Positions 1 through 11,980 of a stretch of DNA of 64,000 bases are shown one piece after another. Origin of the DNA: Glutinoglossum americanum (lineage: Eukaryota > Ascomycota > Geoglossomycetes > Geoglossales > Geoglossaceae); contig JAGHQL010000010.1 of the NCBI GenBank assembly GCA_020080175.1, positions 1-64,000 of the forward strand, written 5' to 3'. Position 1 is the first letter of the stretch; each line of letters begins with the position of its first letter. The translations under genes and the position numbers were made by a program. Below the pieces are notes generated by a model that ran no database searches, was not told the DNA's origin, and saw only the letters and a program-made list of their open reading frames with translations.

Positions 1-1054
1 TAGACGCTGGCACACTGCCACTGCAACCCATCAGACCTACGCTAAGGTCTAACAAATTAACCATATTTTACCTTAGTTGCTCGGCGGGGTTGAGAGCTTT
101 CAACCTGACCCTGCAAAAACCGGTCAACCTGCTCTCTAAATTTGCTCAAAATGGTTAGTTTTCCGTTCTGTAACTTTAGTGACATCATAGATTTGCTTTA
201 CCCAGGGTAGGGCCGGGTACCCGAAACCCGATGTGCACCCTACTGTACTCGACCTACAGCCGGGTTTTGGGTCTATTTTCACAATGCAGCCAAACAAAGT
301 ACCACTTTTCACGCGTTTTTTCGGTTGTAATCTGCAAGGGGTACTCGTAGGGCGTGTAGACAGTGCGATGTTGCAAGCAGTCACGGACTCAACATGGGGT
401 GCTGAGGTTGCGCGACTGAGCTGAAAGAGCTGGCTAGCCACTGGTATGTTGGCTAGTAGCAAAGTATAAGGTTATATTGGAACTGATCGCTACTCTCCTA
501 AGGGGGTATAGTCACGTGTGCTTGGCGTTCCCCCTACTTACCCAGCTGCCTTCATAGCGACCCGCGGCGCTGTATTGTGTCCTACCAGTGGGTCGGGACC
601 CGCCTAATTGGGCTAAACGTTTCATAATACCTTAGCAGAAAACAAATTCACATAATGTATCAATGTGGGTCAGCGAGTGAGCGCTATCATGATACCGGTC
701 TCTCTCAGAGGATTCGAGGTCTCTGGTTAAGTGACCCATTGTGTCGTAATTTACCCACTGACATTTGGTTAACATACCAAGGGATGGAGTGGCCGGACTA
801 AAATGGGGTGTGGACATACCGACACCCTACTTTTTCGGCCTCGCATACTCTGCGATAATTTCCGGCTAAGATGGGAACGAATTCAATTGTGCTTGTTTGG
901 TAGGTAGTGCCGGTTATCAGAGCTCTTTGTATATGCTTGCTAACCTAACGGCATTTCATGGTGCTCCCGCTAAACATTAGATGAAGTTCCTAGGGCTTCT
1001 GCAGTTATCTAAACATGCGCTCCCTAGTGAACTAGATTCGCAGTAACAAATTCC
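1..1054. other. Gene-free left edge, 3' flank of CSN4
   Basis: No reading frame here looks like a recognisable protein. The longest open frames are about 108 codons and have no family resemblance. An imperfect 12-base inverted repeat lies at 219-230 and 261-272, with one mismatch and a loop of about 30 bases. A GTCACGTG E-box lies at 511-518. I see no tRNA or transposon ends. Confidence 0.5.
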
Positions 1055-2347
1055 TTAAGTACTATCAGCGTTTAAGAGCCTAACCACAGGCGGTGGAACA
1101 CTCACGGGAAACTGGTTTTGAAGTAAGGTTGTAACCTTCTCAACCTCCTCTGCCAGACCTTGCACATTGCTGTCCCATTTTCGAATTTCCCTTCCCACTA
1201 CTCTATCCGCCTGACCAGAGCTTGTCTTCTCCCCTGTACCCTCCCCGCCGTCGAAGAATATCAACTTGTCGATTTGGTCAATCCTTCCAACGAGCCTACC
1301 TTGTTCGATCATTCGTGCGGCGCATTCCTCTGCCCTTTCACTAGGAAGACCGAGGAGGACGCCAAGCTCTTCAACACCGATGTTGTTATACAGACGAGAC
1401 GCACCCAGGAGATTATGTTCAACCACAGCTTTGGCGAGTACAGTGGATCCATCCGCAGTTTTGGCGAGCTGGTGTGGCGATAGACGCTCGGCGAACTTGT
1501 CGACCTCTGCTGGGGATAGAAGACGATCGAGATACATTTTTTCCAGGATGCTAAAATCTGCCTCGAGCTGGGGGGATCGATCATCCTTGTAAAGTCTTGC
1601 CAATGCCCGGGATCGCTGTGGACCGGCAGGAGCAAGCACTGCACAGGTGATTGCGGATGACAGTGATTGCAGCCGCTCTTCCTCTGCGATAACAGGTGAG
1701 AAGCTCAACAGATGGTACCCATGACATGCCTCCAAGAACTTCCTCCGCGCGTCGAAAATCCTGGCCTGGGAAAGCTGAAAATGAAGCTTTAGCTCTAGAT
1801 CTTCACACTTATAGATGAGGTTCTTTGCCCGGTTGAGATATATCTCAGCTTCAGTTGTGTTGTCGTCTTCCAATAGATTCCGTGTAATGCGAATCCAGAT
1901 CTTGACTTTGGTATTGTCAGGTATCATACGTTGTGATGACTCTAATTGGATGCCTTGAAGCACCTTCGCTGCTGCGGGGTTGTCATTTTCAGACTCATAG
2001 ACATCTGCTAGACACTCTCTAATTTTCGAGTCCTGCTCCTCGAAAGAGATGACCTGGGAGGCGAGTAAGCTTAACGCATGTTCGCCGACCACTTTCCTCA
2101 CAGTGCTATCTCGGATGGAGCTGAAATGTGTCACAAAAGTAGCTAGTACAGGTCTTGAAGCCACAAGGCCAACCGTGTCTCCAAGTAGCGAATTGAGAAG
2201 TGCGATGAGATTAACGGAAACATGGGGGCCCGGAGGACTTGCTAAGATTTTTGTTAGAAGCTGGCTGTAGTTGGATGACTTTCCAGCTTGTGTAGCTGAA
2301 GGGGATTCGAGGGCTGCGATTGCCGTAGAAACTTCAGATGGATTCAT
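1055..2347 (-). CDS. csn4: COP9 signalosome subunit 4
   Basis: This encodes a 430-residue PCI-family scaffold subunit of the COP9 signalosome. That complex removes Nedd8 from cullins and so tunes SCF-type ubiquitin ligases. In filamentous fungi it also controls development and light responses. The gene is a single exon. Helical TPR-like repeats fill the first two thirds, with conserved stretches such as SFEEQDSKIRE, YLNRAKNLIYK and LAPAGPQRSRALARLYKD. The C-terminal PCI winged-helix region contains LAKAVVEHNLLGASRLYNN. I chose the ATG at 2345-2347 (MNPSEVST), because the family begins there. The same frame stays open upstream to 2509, but those residues do not resemble the family and are probably 5' UTR. 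Length fits the family. It is transcribed away from TFG2 across about 1.07 kb. Confidence 0.95.
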   Translation of the reverse strand: MNPSEVSTAIAALESPSATQAGKSSNYSQLLTKILASPPGPHVSVNLIALLNSLLGDTVGLVASRPVLATFVTHFSSIRDSTVRKVVGEHALSLLASQVISFEEQDSKIRECLADVYESENDNPAAAKVLQGIQLESSQRMIPDNTKVKIWIRITRNLLEDDNTTEAEIYLNRAKNLIYKCEDLELKLHFQLSQARIFDARRKFLEACHGYHLLSFSPVIAEEERLQSLSSAITCAVLAPAGPQRSRALARLYKDDRSPQLEADFSILEKMYLDRLLSPAEVDKFAERLSPHQLAKTADGSTVLAKAVVEHNLLGASRLYNNIGVEELGVLLGLPSERAEECAARMIEQGRLVGRIDQIDKLIFFDGGEGTGEKTSSGQADRVVGREIRKWDSNVQGLAEEVEKVTTLLQNQFPVSVPPPVVRLLNADST

Positions 2348-3419
2348 CTTTTCTGGAGGTCTCGGAAATGTCAAGTTGTTTGGCTGCCATGTGGGACCTT
2401 GTGGGCGGAGGCGGGCTTGGCGAAATGCGCACATGTAAGGTTGGATATCCTTCATAGTATAGTTACCATCCGAAGTGGAAGTTACATAAGCAAACGACAT
2501 TCGATGCACTGCACATGGGCATACGACGAATGCAAATACTGATCCAAAAAGAGTAATATTGTCACCCGTTTTGCAAGGCGATGCTCCTTGAACATGTAAA
2601 GGGCCTACCGAGAATTTATACTTCGTAGGGCATGCGGATTTCTTCCAAGGCCAGCATTGATCGCTGCAGCATTGTTACCTATTTATCGTTTGAGAGGTAC
2701 CCTTTTTGAATAAAATTGGAAGACACTTATCACAAGTTAGTTGACTGCCAATGCTCTTCCTGGATGCGGGATGTCCCTAGTTGTAGTTATTAACATTATT
2801 AAGGGCTTCAATTTCGATATTATCTGGTATTTGACTTGGTTCCGCTATCTGGTGAAAGCGCAAGGGGGCGCAAATCGACTCCCCCAGGGGCTTGGTCTGG
2901 GTTACCTTGCATCTTGGTATCCCTGATCCAACTCCCTTTCGTAGAGTTGACCCCTTTGCTAGCTGAACTGTTATGCCTAAGATTGGCCTCCCCCGCTCAA
3001 ATTCGTGTGGCCCTGAGCAGTAGGCTATCCTGGGAGGAGAGTGAAAATACGTAGTTTGGAATATCGATATCTGGAGCCAATATGGTAGAGTGTTTACTAT
3101 ATAAGAGGGGAGGAAAAGGAGGGGGAGTGAATGAAATAGCGAAAAAAGCTGGTTACGGTTTGGGACCATAGGTAGGATCAGCAAACGGATGTTTGGGACA
3201 TACACTGATAGGGGGGTTGCGGCGTAGCATTGTGTATCATTTGGCTTATTAGAAGTGAGTTCCCGCTTTGACTTGTGATGTTGGTTGAGCCAGTTAGGTT
3301 GCGAGTTGGTAGTTGTCGCTCCGCAGGGTAACGCGACGTGGTTTCTTTCATAACGCGGACGTGACGCATGCATTCACTTTCACTCTACATCGACTTTGGC
3401 CATTGTAGTGACGAGCCTA
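2348..3419. promoter_or_regulatory. Divergent promoter region CSN4 / TFG2
   Basis: About 1.07 kb separates the two start codons, which point away from each other. The interval must hold both promoters and 5' UTRs. I saw no convincing TATA box at a fixed distance from either start. Open frames inside it, such as one on the minus strand from 3373, do not resemble proteins. Confidence 0.45.
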
Positions 3420-4818
3420 ATGGCTGCTATTAGCGATGGAAGCGTCCCTACGATTAAGGTGGAGCGAGACGATACATATAGTGCGTCTGTAGGGCCCGGT
3501 GAGCTGAAGGTTAAACAAGATCCTGATTCCACCGGCGCATCTCCTTCCGCCATGTCCGAAGATGATATTTACGAAGATGCTGGTGATCTGGATTTTTCTA
3601 CTGGCGAAGGAAAATCTGTGTGGCTCATGAGGATCCCAAAATTCCTCTGGGACAGCTGGGAAAAGATTAGTGATGATGAAGAGGTTGAATTGGGAAGGGT
3701 CCGAGTGGAGCAAGGTGGAGATGGAAACGATAAGGTAATGGTTGAACGTCCCGAAATCTCCTAATACCTGGCTAACCCGAGTTTTCTATAGTTGAGTCTA
3801 TTGCTATCATCGTCGTTGGAACAGAATAAAGACCTTCCACGAGAGTATAATATGCAAATCACCAACTTTCAGACTAGCAACACCTACATTTTTACGGAAA
3901 AGGATTTGCCTGGCTACACATCAAAACCAAAGAGTAAGTTGAAAGCAGGGCCAGAGGATATGAACTCGGGGTTTCCGCCCATCCCAACAAGGTTATTGCA
4001 GGTAGAAAAGGATCGACGTGGGGGACCTCCAAAGTGGGAAAAGGGTAAACGATGGCAGCCGTACTTTAGAAAGGCAATTCCAAGTATGGCACCAGCACCC
4101 CGAGAGAGGATAATACCTTCCCTTTCTATAGAATTGTTAACCGTTGACAAATCATAGAACAGACCGCGATGGTGGGGACGGTGAAGCATGAGGTCAATTG
4201 CCTACCCGTGGAAAACGAAGAGTACGAGCGGTTGATGCAAGCAAGGACAGCGGAGTCAATGAAACCTAAGAGGGAGACGAAATTTCTCGAAGGCAACATT
4301 AGCGCAACTGGCGGAAATCTTCTTGCGCCTGGAACCCTTGGCGACGCTGGAAATTTCCAGAAGTTCATTGTAAGTTGTGTTTCGCTTTCTCCCGCTCGCT
4401 CTGTGCTGACTGGAATTTACAGAAAACTGGGAACACCGTCCGAGGAAAGGGCACACAAGAGCTCAAAGCGGCCCGGATGCCTCAGAACGACCTTTTGGAT
4501 CTCATATTTGATTGTTTCAAGCAATACAATTACTGGTCTCTGAAGTCTCTGAAATCTGAGCTCAACCAGCCAGAAGCTTATCTAAAGTCGACGTTAGAGA
4601 AGGTTGCAGTGCTTATGAGGACTGGTAGATTTGCAATGACTTGGACGTTGAGACCAGAAGTTAAGATCAATGGTTACGCGGAAGTGAAGAACGAGCAAGC
4701 TCCTGATTTAGGGATTGATGGTCCGTCAGATGTGGTGGGCGATGGAGATGATGAAGGCATTATTACTATCGATGATGATGAAGACAACGAAGCGATGGAA
4801 GATGTGTTACCTGCTTGA
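3420..4818 (+). CDS. TFG2: Transcription initiation factor IIF beta subunit
   Basis: This encodes the small (RAP30-like) subunit of TFIIF, which binds RNA polymerase II and helps recruit it to promoters. Four exons fit: 3420-3734, 3792-4083, 4158-4369 and 4423-4818, giving 404 residues. Introns are 57, 74 and 53 bases. The N-terminal dimerisation half starts after an acidic leader (VWLMRIPKFLW). The strongest signature spans the second intron: GKRWQPYFRKAIP, then KQTAMVGTVKHEVNCLPVEN. The C-terminal winged helix (MPQNDLLDLIFDCFKQYNYW) matches the RAP30 DNA-binding domain. The tail is acidic. A GTAAGT at 3934 is not used, because the frame reads through it with conserved residues. I chose the ATG at 3420; an in-frame TTG lies upstream. 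Confidence 0.93.
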
Positions 4819-4949
4819 GCTGTGGGCTCTTTGCATTCACGGCGTTCTGAATAGGTCTGGAGGCCTTACATGGAGAAAACTCGAAGCAGTGTATTTCTAT
4901 TAATGTTAAACCACTATGCTACTTGTGCAACAATTTGGGTAAAGTCGGG

Positions 4950-4957
4950 TCCACGTG
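4950..4957. promoter_or_regulatory. CACGTGAT E-box upstream of the CCCH gene
   Basis: The palindrome CACGTG followed by AT reads ATCACGTG on the other strand, the consensus of Cbf1-type bHLH factors (CDEI). It lies about 125 bases before the start codon of the CCCH zinc finger gene, in a 263-base gap. Function is inferred from position only. Confidence 0.3.
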
Positions 4958-5081
4958 ATAATGAGTCAAAGTCTTGGCAGTCATGGTTGTAATCGGGCTT
5001 GTTCGTTTGGTGTATACGTTTGTCAATCTAAACATACAGCACCAGTCAGAAAGTTCATCTTTTGTCATCTCTTCGCCCAAA

Positions 5082-6853
5082 ATGTCGGAGGATAAGGAGC
5101 TCCTCACAAGAATAAGTCAAGTCGCGGGTGAGCCGTTGAGTGGTTCTTAAGTGTACGTTTACCGCTAATGAATATGAGTTGGAGCAGGGCACATCAACCG
5201 CCACAGAAACCAACAGAAATCCAGTATGAGTGATTATATCGGACCCGAGTTGAGTGCATCATCGCTTCATAATACTAACTCTGACGGTATGAGAACTTCT
5301 ACGGGTTCTTTCAGAGTAGTTGAGGCTGATATCTTTTAAGGTAGCACGGTATGGAGATCATCCCAAAGGAGGTCATATGGTCGGGTTAGGGCAAGAGGTG
5401 GAAGGCCATTGCTGCAAGGGCATAGGAATCGTAGTCTCGTGTTAAATAATTTGGCGAACTCGGCTTCCGCAACAGATTCGCCCTCACCAGCATCAGCCAT
5501 TTCCGAAGAGACATCTCCTGACAACGCCGGATCTTCGACAAGCTGGGTGGCCAAACGAGACCGGCATATGCAACTGATCAATAGCTCAGTGTTTGATAAA
5601 GAGACTCAAGCGAGAGCACGGGCAATGGAGGAAACACGAAAGCAGAAGACTCGACATAGAGAGGAACGCCAGAGACTAAAGTTTATGAGATACCTGCAGA
5701 ACTCATCCTCGAAGCTTGGCCGTCCAAGTGCACCTCTGGTCGGTGATGGCAATGCCCATCGCGAAGTGATTATTGGAGACGTTCGCTATCAGGTAATGAT
5801 GGGAGGGAGTAAACTTCAAAAAGCACCAGGTGGGTGGACTTGGTGGAGAGTGACTGAGATGGGAACTTACTTGAATTAGATGACACTAATTCCGCGAAAG
5901 CCACTCCTAAGAAGACAATAGTTGGCGGCGTAACATTCCTTAGAAGTAAGAATGGGAACCTCTGGCGGTCAGGTGTTGTTCGGGCAAGGCGGTGAGGATG
6001 ACCCTAGTGCCTACATTTGCACTGCCTGGCCTTATGTGCTGTTTTCTCTCTACTGTGCTATCACTAACAACTAATCTACCTGGTATGCAGAAAAAAAGTT
6101 CATAAGATCCCTCAGCCATGCAAATACTTTACGACTACTGGTACAACTTTCCTCTCCCCGGCCCCTCACCTCACTTTCGACGCCTAAGTGGGGGTCGCAG
6201 CCTTGATGGTGAAGATCTGGCTGAAATTTAGTTTGTTATTAGGTACTTGTTCACGGGGCCCTCAGTGCCCGTACGTTCACGATGCTAGTAAGGTTGCCAT
6301 CTGCAAGGAATTTTTGCAGAAAGGTTCCTGTCTTGCTGGTGACGTTTGCGATCTCTCTCACAACCCGACCCCGCAAAGAGTCCCTGCTTGCGTTCATTTT
6401 CTTCGAGGAATGTGTTCGAACCCCCATTGCCGATATGCCCATGTACGGGTCAACCCTGGCGCTCCCATCTGCCGGCCCTTTGCAGCGCTGGGTTTCTGCG
6501 ATAAAGGGGGCAGCTGCGCTGAACGCCATATTCATGAGTGCCCAGACTATGGCAATACCGGGGCTTGTAACGACAAGCACTGTAAGCTTCCGCATGTGGA
6601 TAGGGCTGGACAAATTCGGAAGACTGCGGCAACCAATACAAATAGGCTGGTATCTGGAGCGACTCTTGATGGTAAGGAAGTAGCCGCTGCCGCTGAGGAC
6701 GAAAGCGACATATCCAGTGAGGACGAATATTACGATGAGATTGATAGTGATGACGTTGACTCTGATGGCCTCGACGAGGAACTTACTTCCCCGGCCAACT
6801 ATGAAGAGGAAAACCGGGAAATATATAGGCAGCAAGATTTTATCCACTTCTAA
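5082..6853 (+). CDS. CCCH zinc finger protein, ZC3H3-like
   Basis: This is the fungal counterpart of ZC3H3, an RNA-binding protein linked in animals to polyadenylation and mRNA export. Six exons give 468 residues: 5082-5127, 5188-5286, 5341-5829, 5880-5991, 6091-6140 and 6243-6853. The N-terminus (ISQVAGHINRHRNQQKSS) and the middle motif VGGVTFLRSKNGNLWRSG recall the fungal family. Five CCCH fingers follow at about residues 259-278, 286-305, 315-332, 342-361 and 365-383. The first is split by the fifth intron, between its Gly and Thr-Cys. A strongly acidic Ser/Asp/Glu tail ends the protein. The fifth intron is 102 bases and the others 50-99. Family assignment is strong; the molecular role is inferred from animals. 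Confidence 0.88.
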
Positions 6854-8990
6854 CTCTAGCCTTTGTCTAGACCAGATCTCTATATTCTCCGACCCTGATA
6901 TATATGGAAATTTCAGGCATTACAACATCGCTGTTTGGACATAAAACAAACATCTTGATTTTGAGGCAATGGGTCTCGGACCTCGATGATAACTTAATCA
7001 TCGTTCAACCAAGGAAACAGAGGTATGGGGAGGACAGGCCAGCGCACGATAAGCTGTGAGATGACCCTCTTATTGGGTGAATCTCGGTTGGGAGACGAGA
7101 TTTTCATTTATCGTCATTGAATCGGCTTGCATGAACATGGCGTTTTAGAAGGTGTGGGGTCGGATTGCTGGGGTGCCTTATGCGTTGTTCACTTGTTCTC
7201 AGCCGCTCTGGGCGCTCGATTCCTGGGTGCTGCATCAGAGGTTCAGGTTCACGCATTGCCGATTGGGGAACTACTGAGGCCACCTCTATATCCTAGCTGT
7301 AATTTAGATATGTAAACTGCAAAGATGAACTAGGAATAGAGTGCGCTGTCCGAGGCGCTCTTCAAGTTGTGAGTGAGACATGTTCGAAACCGCCGATTAC
7401 ATCACTCCCTCTCAAACCGCCGCTAGTCACGCCCGTTTTGTGGGCCGCACAAATAAGGAGTTGTAGAAGGTTGGAAAATGGCGGTATGATATGACGGGGT
7501 GGCACTTTCGATGGTGGTGTACGATTTGTTCGATTTTGTGACTACCGTTACGGACTAGAGGAGAGCGGCAGCGACTGGATTAGCATACATGAAAGAGAAG
7601 TTCAGGTCGTGGAATGAGTGGCATGGAAGGGCGTCGGGGTGGCGACATCGGCGGCGAGAAACGCTCTCGACCAGGCGAGCGGTTGCGGTGGGTTGCAACG
7701 CGTCGTACAAACGGGGACACTCCCTCACCTCTACGCTTTCTCAGGTCCCACTGTTCTCACTGGTCCCACTGATGCATAGGATAGTCTACTGTGTTGGGTA
7801 CATGCTATATAACTGGTCAAGTCTAAATCCTTCCCGAGGACTTGACACCTACAGGGCCACCGAGCCAAATCCTCATCCCCGAATTATGGAGGAGAGCGGT
7901 CTCGTCCGGGGGTGAGGCGACCGAACCTCACTGGGTTTCTGGGGACTGGTTTCTGGGTGGGTCTCTCGAGTGTTGCTGCTTGTTTTTCTGTTTGTCGGAG
8001 CGTTATGCAAGCCTCGCTCACGAGCCAGTGTGAGTGGCTGGTTTCCTGATGTACATAGTAGTACGGGATCTTACATGCGATGCAAAGTACCTTAATCTCG
8101 ATGAGGCGGTGAGATACACGTGCGCACAAGACCACAGTCCTCCACAAACTTGACCATGGTGGAGAAATTTGACATCACGAAGGGGGAGAGTTCCCATGTT
8201 GAGTATTGGGCAGTGCAAGCAGCGTAAATCGGGTCATTCAGGTTCTCTGGGACGAGGTAGCTATCCCTTTACTAAGTACTTGAGACTCCCTCCTAGGTAG
8301 TGCTGATGTCCGGATTCTGCGACGGACACAGCGAATAGCGTTTCTGCGGGGACGTGGGAAGAGTGGCAGTGGATGTATTGACTCGCGTGCAAGCCTGCCC
8401 CTTCACGCGCCCTCGAAGCGTGATTCGTGATCGCTAGGTGCGGGGCTACATTGACGATTGGTCGTCTGGGGACAAGAGGGACGCACTCTTTTTTTTCCTT
8501 CCTGCATCCTCCCCAACCAACCAACTCCTACAGCTAATGCACCGCTCCTGCACTCTGTAAAGGCAGGCAAACACCGTCATAGGCGGACAGCGCCGGGAAC
8601 ATGCAGAAGGTAGGGTGTCTATCCATGCTCGCCATGCTGAAATTCCCACTGTGAATGGGTCACTCTCTGGTCAAATCCCACTTCCCAGCGCCGGACTCCC
8701 CTATCGACCTATCGTTACTTAGGGCCTCACAAGGCAGGCTGCACAGCTGCCAAAGTGACCCGAACGTGGGCTTGAGTCCTGGTGTGTCGTCGCTATAAGG
8801 TCCGTGGGAGCCCATTGTTCCGTGTCCCTCCCACACTGAAAATTTTATCAGTATAGACGGAGTTACTGCCGTTCCCCGAATTTGACGGCGACTGCGTTGC
8901 GTCGCTCTGCCGAGTTTTGAAAAGTGCTCGAAAACGAAATAGATATCTTCGCCTACATAATACCGCTTTCCACCCGATCTATCGGATACA
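6854..8990. promoter_or_regulatory. Long 5' flank of the bZIP gene
   Basis: This 2.1 kb stretch has no frame I recognise as a protein. Both flanking genes are on the plus strand, so most of it is upstream of the bZIP gene. It is pyrimidine-rich near 7720-7800 and has a T-run near 8491. A 17-codon open frame starts at 8601 and ends at 8654, and would be an upstream ORF if transcription starts before it. The last 110 bases before the bZIP ATG contain no other ATG. Confidence 0.4.
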
Positions 8991-11056
8991 ATGACTTCTT
9001 CCTCATACGCTCACATGGACTTTTTCCGACCGTCCTCGACTTTGTCAATCGACTCGCGACACCATACTCTCTTCGACGACGACGAATCTAGCATTCTGGA
9101 CGACAACATTTTGGAGCCTGGCATTGAGTCTGCTCTCGATATGTCGCCACTGAACAGACGTGACTCGTTTGTTGATTCGACAACCATATTCTCTCCCAAA
9201 GTGGAATGGGGTGACTTTGATCGCGGCATGACGGCACCGGACCGACACTTGAATGCTTCAACTAACCCATTTGAGCAACATGAGCAACAAAGCAACAACC
9301 CATTCATGAGACTAGAGGCGGCCCAAGTCGCAGCATACGGTCATCAAACAACCAGTTCGTGGGCGATGGAAGATTACTCGGGATCATGTACCCCTACTGC
9401 AGTCTACGATACGGGCTATCCTGCCGAATTCGAGAGTAGTACGGCAACTTCATATCTATCAGGCTCTGGAGCAACACCGGGCCCAACTGCTTATGAAGCT
9501 CATCCTACGAATCATATCCGACCGGTTTCGGTTTTCCCATCTGCACCGTCGACCAACGCATCGATCCCTCCTTCACCCCATCAAAACAAAGACTGGATGC
9601 CCACGAACGGAACGACCGAGCAATTAGAACCTAGGTCGATTCCTAAGCGCATGCGACCGAGCAGCCCATCTCCTCGTTCCAACTCGCCCTTGTTACGACG
9701 AGATGGCATTCGCAAGAAGAATGCTCGCTTTGAGATACCGGCGGAACGAAACCTGCTCAATATTGACCAACTTATCGCCCAGTCGGCGGACGATCAGGAG
9801 ATCAAGGAACTCAAACAACAGAAGCGCTTACTTCGAAATAGACAGGCTGCGTATGGCCCCTTTGCTTAGCTGATTGATACTTTATCCTGTTTGTGCGATG
9901 CTGATATTGTCCTTAGCCTTGATTCCCGCCAGCGCAAAAAGCAGCACACGGAACGACTAGAAGAAGAGAAGAAGCAATATACCACCATTATCTCCGAATT
10001 GGAGGAAAGGCTTGCTCAATTAGAGGTTCGTGAAACTGAGCATATCCGTCAAGAGGAGGAATGGAAGGCAATGCAACAGCGGTATGATCAGTACATTCAG
10101 AACTTGGAGTTGGAGAAAGAGGAGATGGTTAGAAGCCATACTCTAGAAACCGGGGACTTGCGAAAAAAGAACGCATACCTCACCGAGCATATCCAGAAGA
10201 TGGACAGTACCGCTATGAGCGCGGTCCCAAGCTCCTCGGGCTTCTCCAACGAGTTCTCTGAGATGGACAACATGACAGTGGACAATTTCTGGGAAAGCCC
10301 TTCGTTCATGGATGACTTCTCGATGGATACATCTGTGAGGTCTGATAGCTCTCTCATTAAGAAGTCAACTATAAGCGACGACGACAAGCCTGCCACATCT
10401 GGGCTTCTACTTATTGTGAGTATCATTATTCAGCGTCGGCAGGACACTATGCTAATGGATATACCTAGCTACTCCTCTGCGGTGCTTTCGTGGCCTCCAA
10501 GAGTTCGACTACTTCCACTCCAGCTATTCCTCGTATGCCGGAGGATATTCGCGTCGCATCTGCAGCTGTACTGGATAATATATTCAAAGATGCGGGTGTT
10601 CAGCAATCTGATCCGCGACTTGCAGTCAACAGAGTGGAGGCCTTGGAGCCAGCCCCCTCGAGCGTTGCTTGGCCTACTCCTAAGAACACGCTCACCGCTG
10701 CTCAAATGGTTGGCCTCTCTGGATCTTCTCTCGATGTGTTGAACCACCAACTTGTCCAGCCCACTAAGGAACAGGAGCAAGAGCAACTCTTTTCCCTCTC
10801 CGCTGACCAGTACAATGGGGTCATCTCACAAGACTTTGGTCGTGAGCCGGAGCCCTCTACGTCACGCAACAGGCGAAATCTGGAAGAGAGCCTCGCTGCC
10901 ATGCGAAGCAACAATAAAGGCTCTGCGGCTGAAGTTTACACCCGCTCTCTCCTATGGGACAAAGTCCCAGCAGAGGTTGTCCGCGACTTTGCTAAACTTG
11001 TGTCCGAATGCAACTCTCGAAATGGAGAGCACCAGAGTGGTGATTCAATGGGCTAA
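8991..11056 (+). CDS. bZIP transcription factor, unnamed fungal family
   Basis: This encodes a sequence-specific nuclear regulator. Three exons (8991-9850, 9917-10415 and 10469-11056; introns 66 and 53 bases) give 648 residues. The first 260 residues are low-complexity and rich in Ser, Thr, Pro and acidic residues, as in activation regions. The basic region RLLRNRQAALDSRQRKKQ, at about residues 278-295, has the N-x7-R signature. It is interrupted by the first intron, between the two alanines. A long coiled coil rich in Glu, Lys and Leu follows to about residue 395. A conserved-looking C-terminal block begins LLLCGAFVASKSS, followed by RMPEDIRVASAAVLDNIF. I recall this arrangement from other Pezizomycotina but cannot name the gene with confidence; a MeaB-type nitrogen regulator is one unproven possibility. 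Confidence 0.85.
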
Positions 11057-11980
11057 GTTACCAGCATGTCGTATTGGCATGATCTCGTCCCAGTCATCCT
11101 GGATGATTCCTTTTTCAATATTCCCCATTTCATGCTCAGCAACGTCACTCAAGCGTTTCTTAACATCGTTGTTCTCTTCTTGCGATATGCGCGGGCAATC
11201 GGATTATGGATAGCTCAGTTCGTCCAATAGCATAACAGACATCCGGAGGTAAATGGGGAGTTGGTGCTTTATTTATTGGGCCAAGCGAGTATTTTGCCAT
11301 CTTCATTTCCCACCACATCCACGCCAAGCTGGCACACATTGTTTCCTTTGTTAGTGCTCGTCTAGTTTTGCTGCTTGTTTTGAGCTTGGGCCTTCTTGCC
11401 TCTCTGCATTTTACTGCATGGATATCGTTGGTAGCCTCATTTCGTCCTGTGCCATTTGTTTTCCTACGTGCATTTCCTCCGCCTGGCACAATATCTTGTA
11501 TTTTTTTCCTTTCCGGGTGTTACTATCTTCACTGCTCTCTACTTGCAAAGTACGAGAACAAGAACAGCCGCACAGCACTTTGAGGGATCTCCTTATCTAA
11601 ACTGGTTCGCATGTTGGCTGCTTTCCTCGAGGTTATAGGTATGGGCATACCAGGCATTGAATGACCAACGATTTACGACTGTACGACATTACTAACGATG
11701 TTACGACGCTACGAGAATTTCCTTTGTCAATTGCTCAGATTTTTTGCATTGTCCCCTCAGACGCTCGAGTCATAGCCCTTTTCTAGTCAAAAACAAGAAT
11801 TTTATTGTAATCAAGACTCATGATACATCTACTCGTATAACTTGACTAACTGGTACAATTGAGAAGGGTAAACGCATGCATACCTCCGATCTAATCGATC
11901 GCAAGCAGCACAGCGGGGTGTGTGCGTAGCCGACCCGTTTCCTGCAACTCGCATATGTCTTATGCGTTGTAAACTCTGTC
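11057..11980. other. Convergent intergenic region, 3' flanks
   Basis: The bZIP gene ends on the plus strand and the SEL1 gene ends on the minus strand, so this 0.9 kb interval should hold only 3' UTRs and terminators. It is T-rich and several short open frames overlap in it. None is protein-like. Confidence 0.45.

Noticed and set aside
2777-3373. 198-codon minus-strand frame between CSN4 and TFG2
   Set aside because: It has no recognisable motif and lies where both divergent promoters must be.
3934-3940. GTAAGT donor inside TFG2 exon 2
   Set aside because: Reading through keeps conserved TFIIF beta residues, so no intron is needed.
6251-6847. 198-codon minus-strand frame
   Set aside because: It is antisense to the CCCH finger exon, whose plus-strand reading has five intact fingers.
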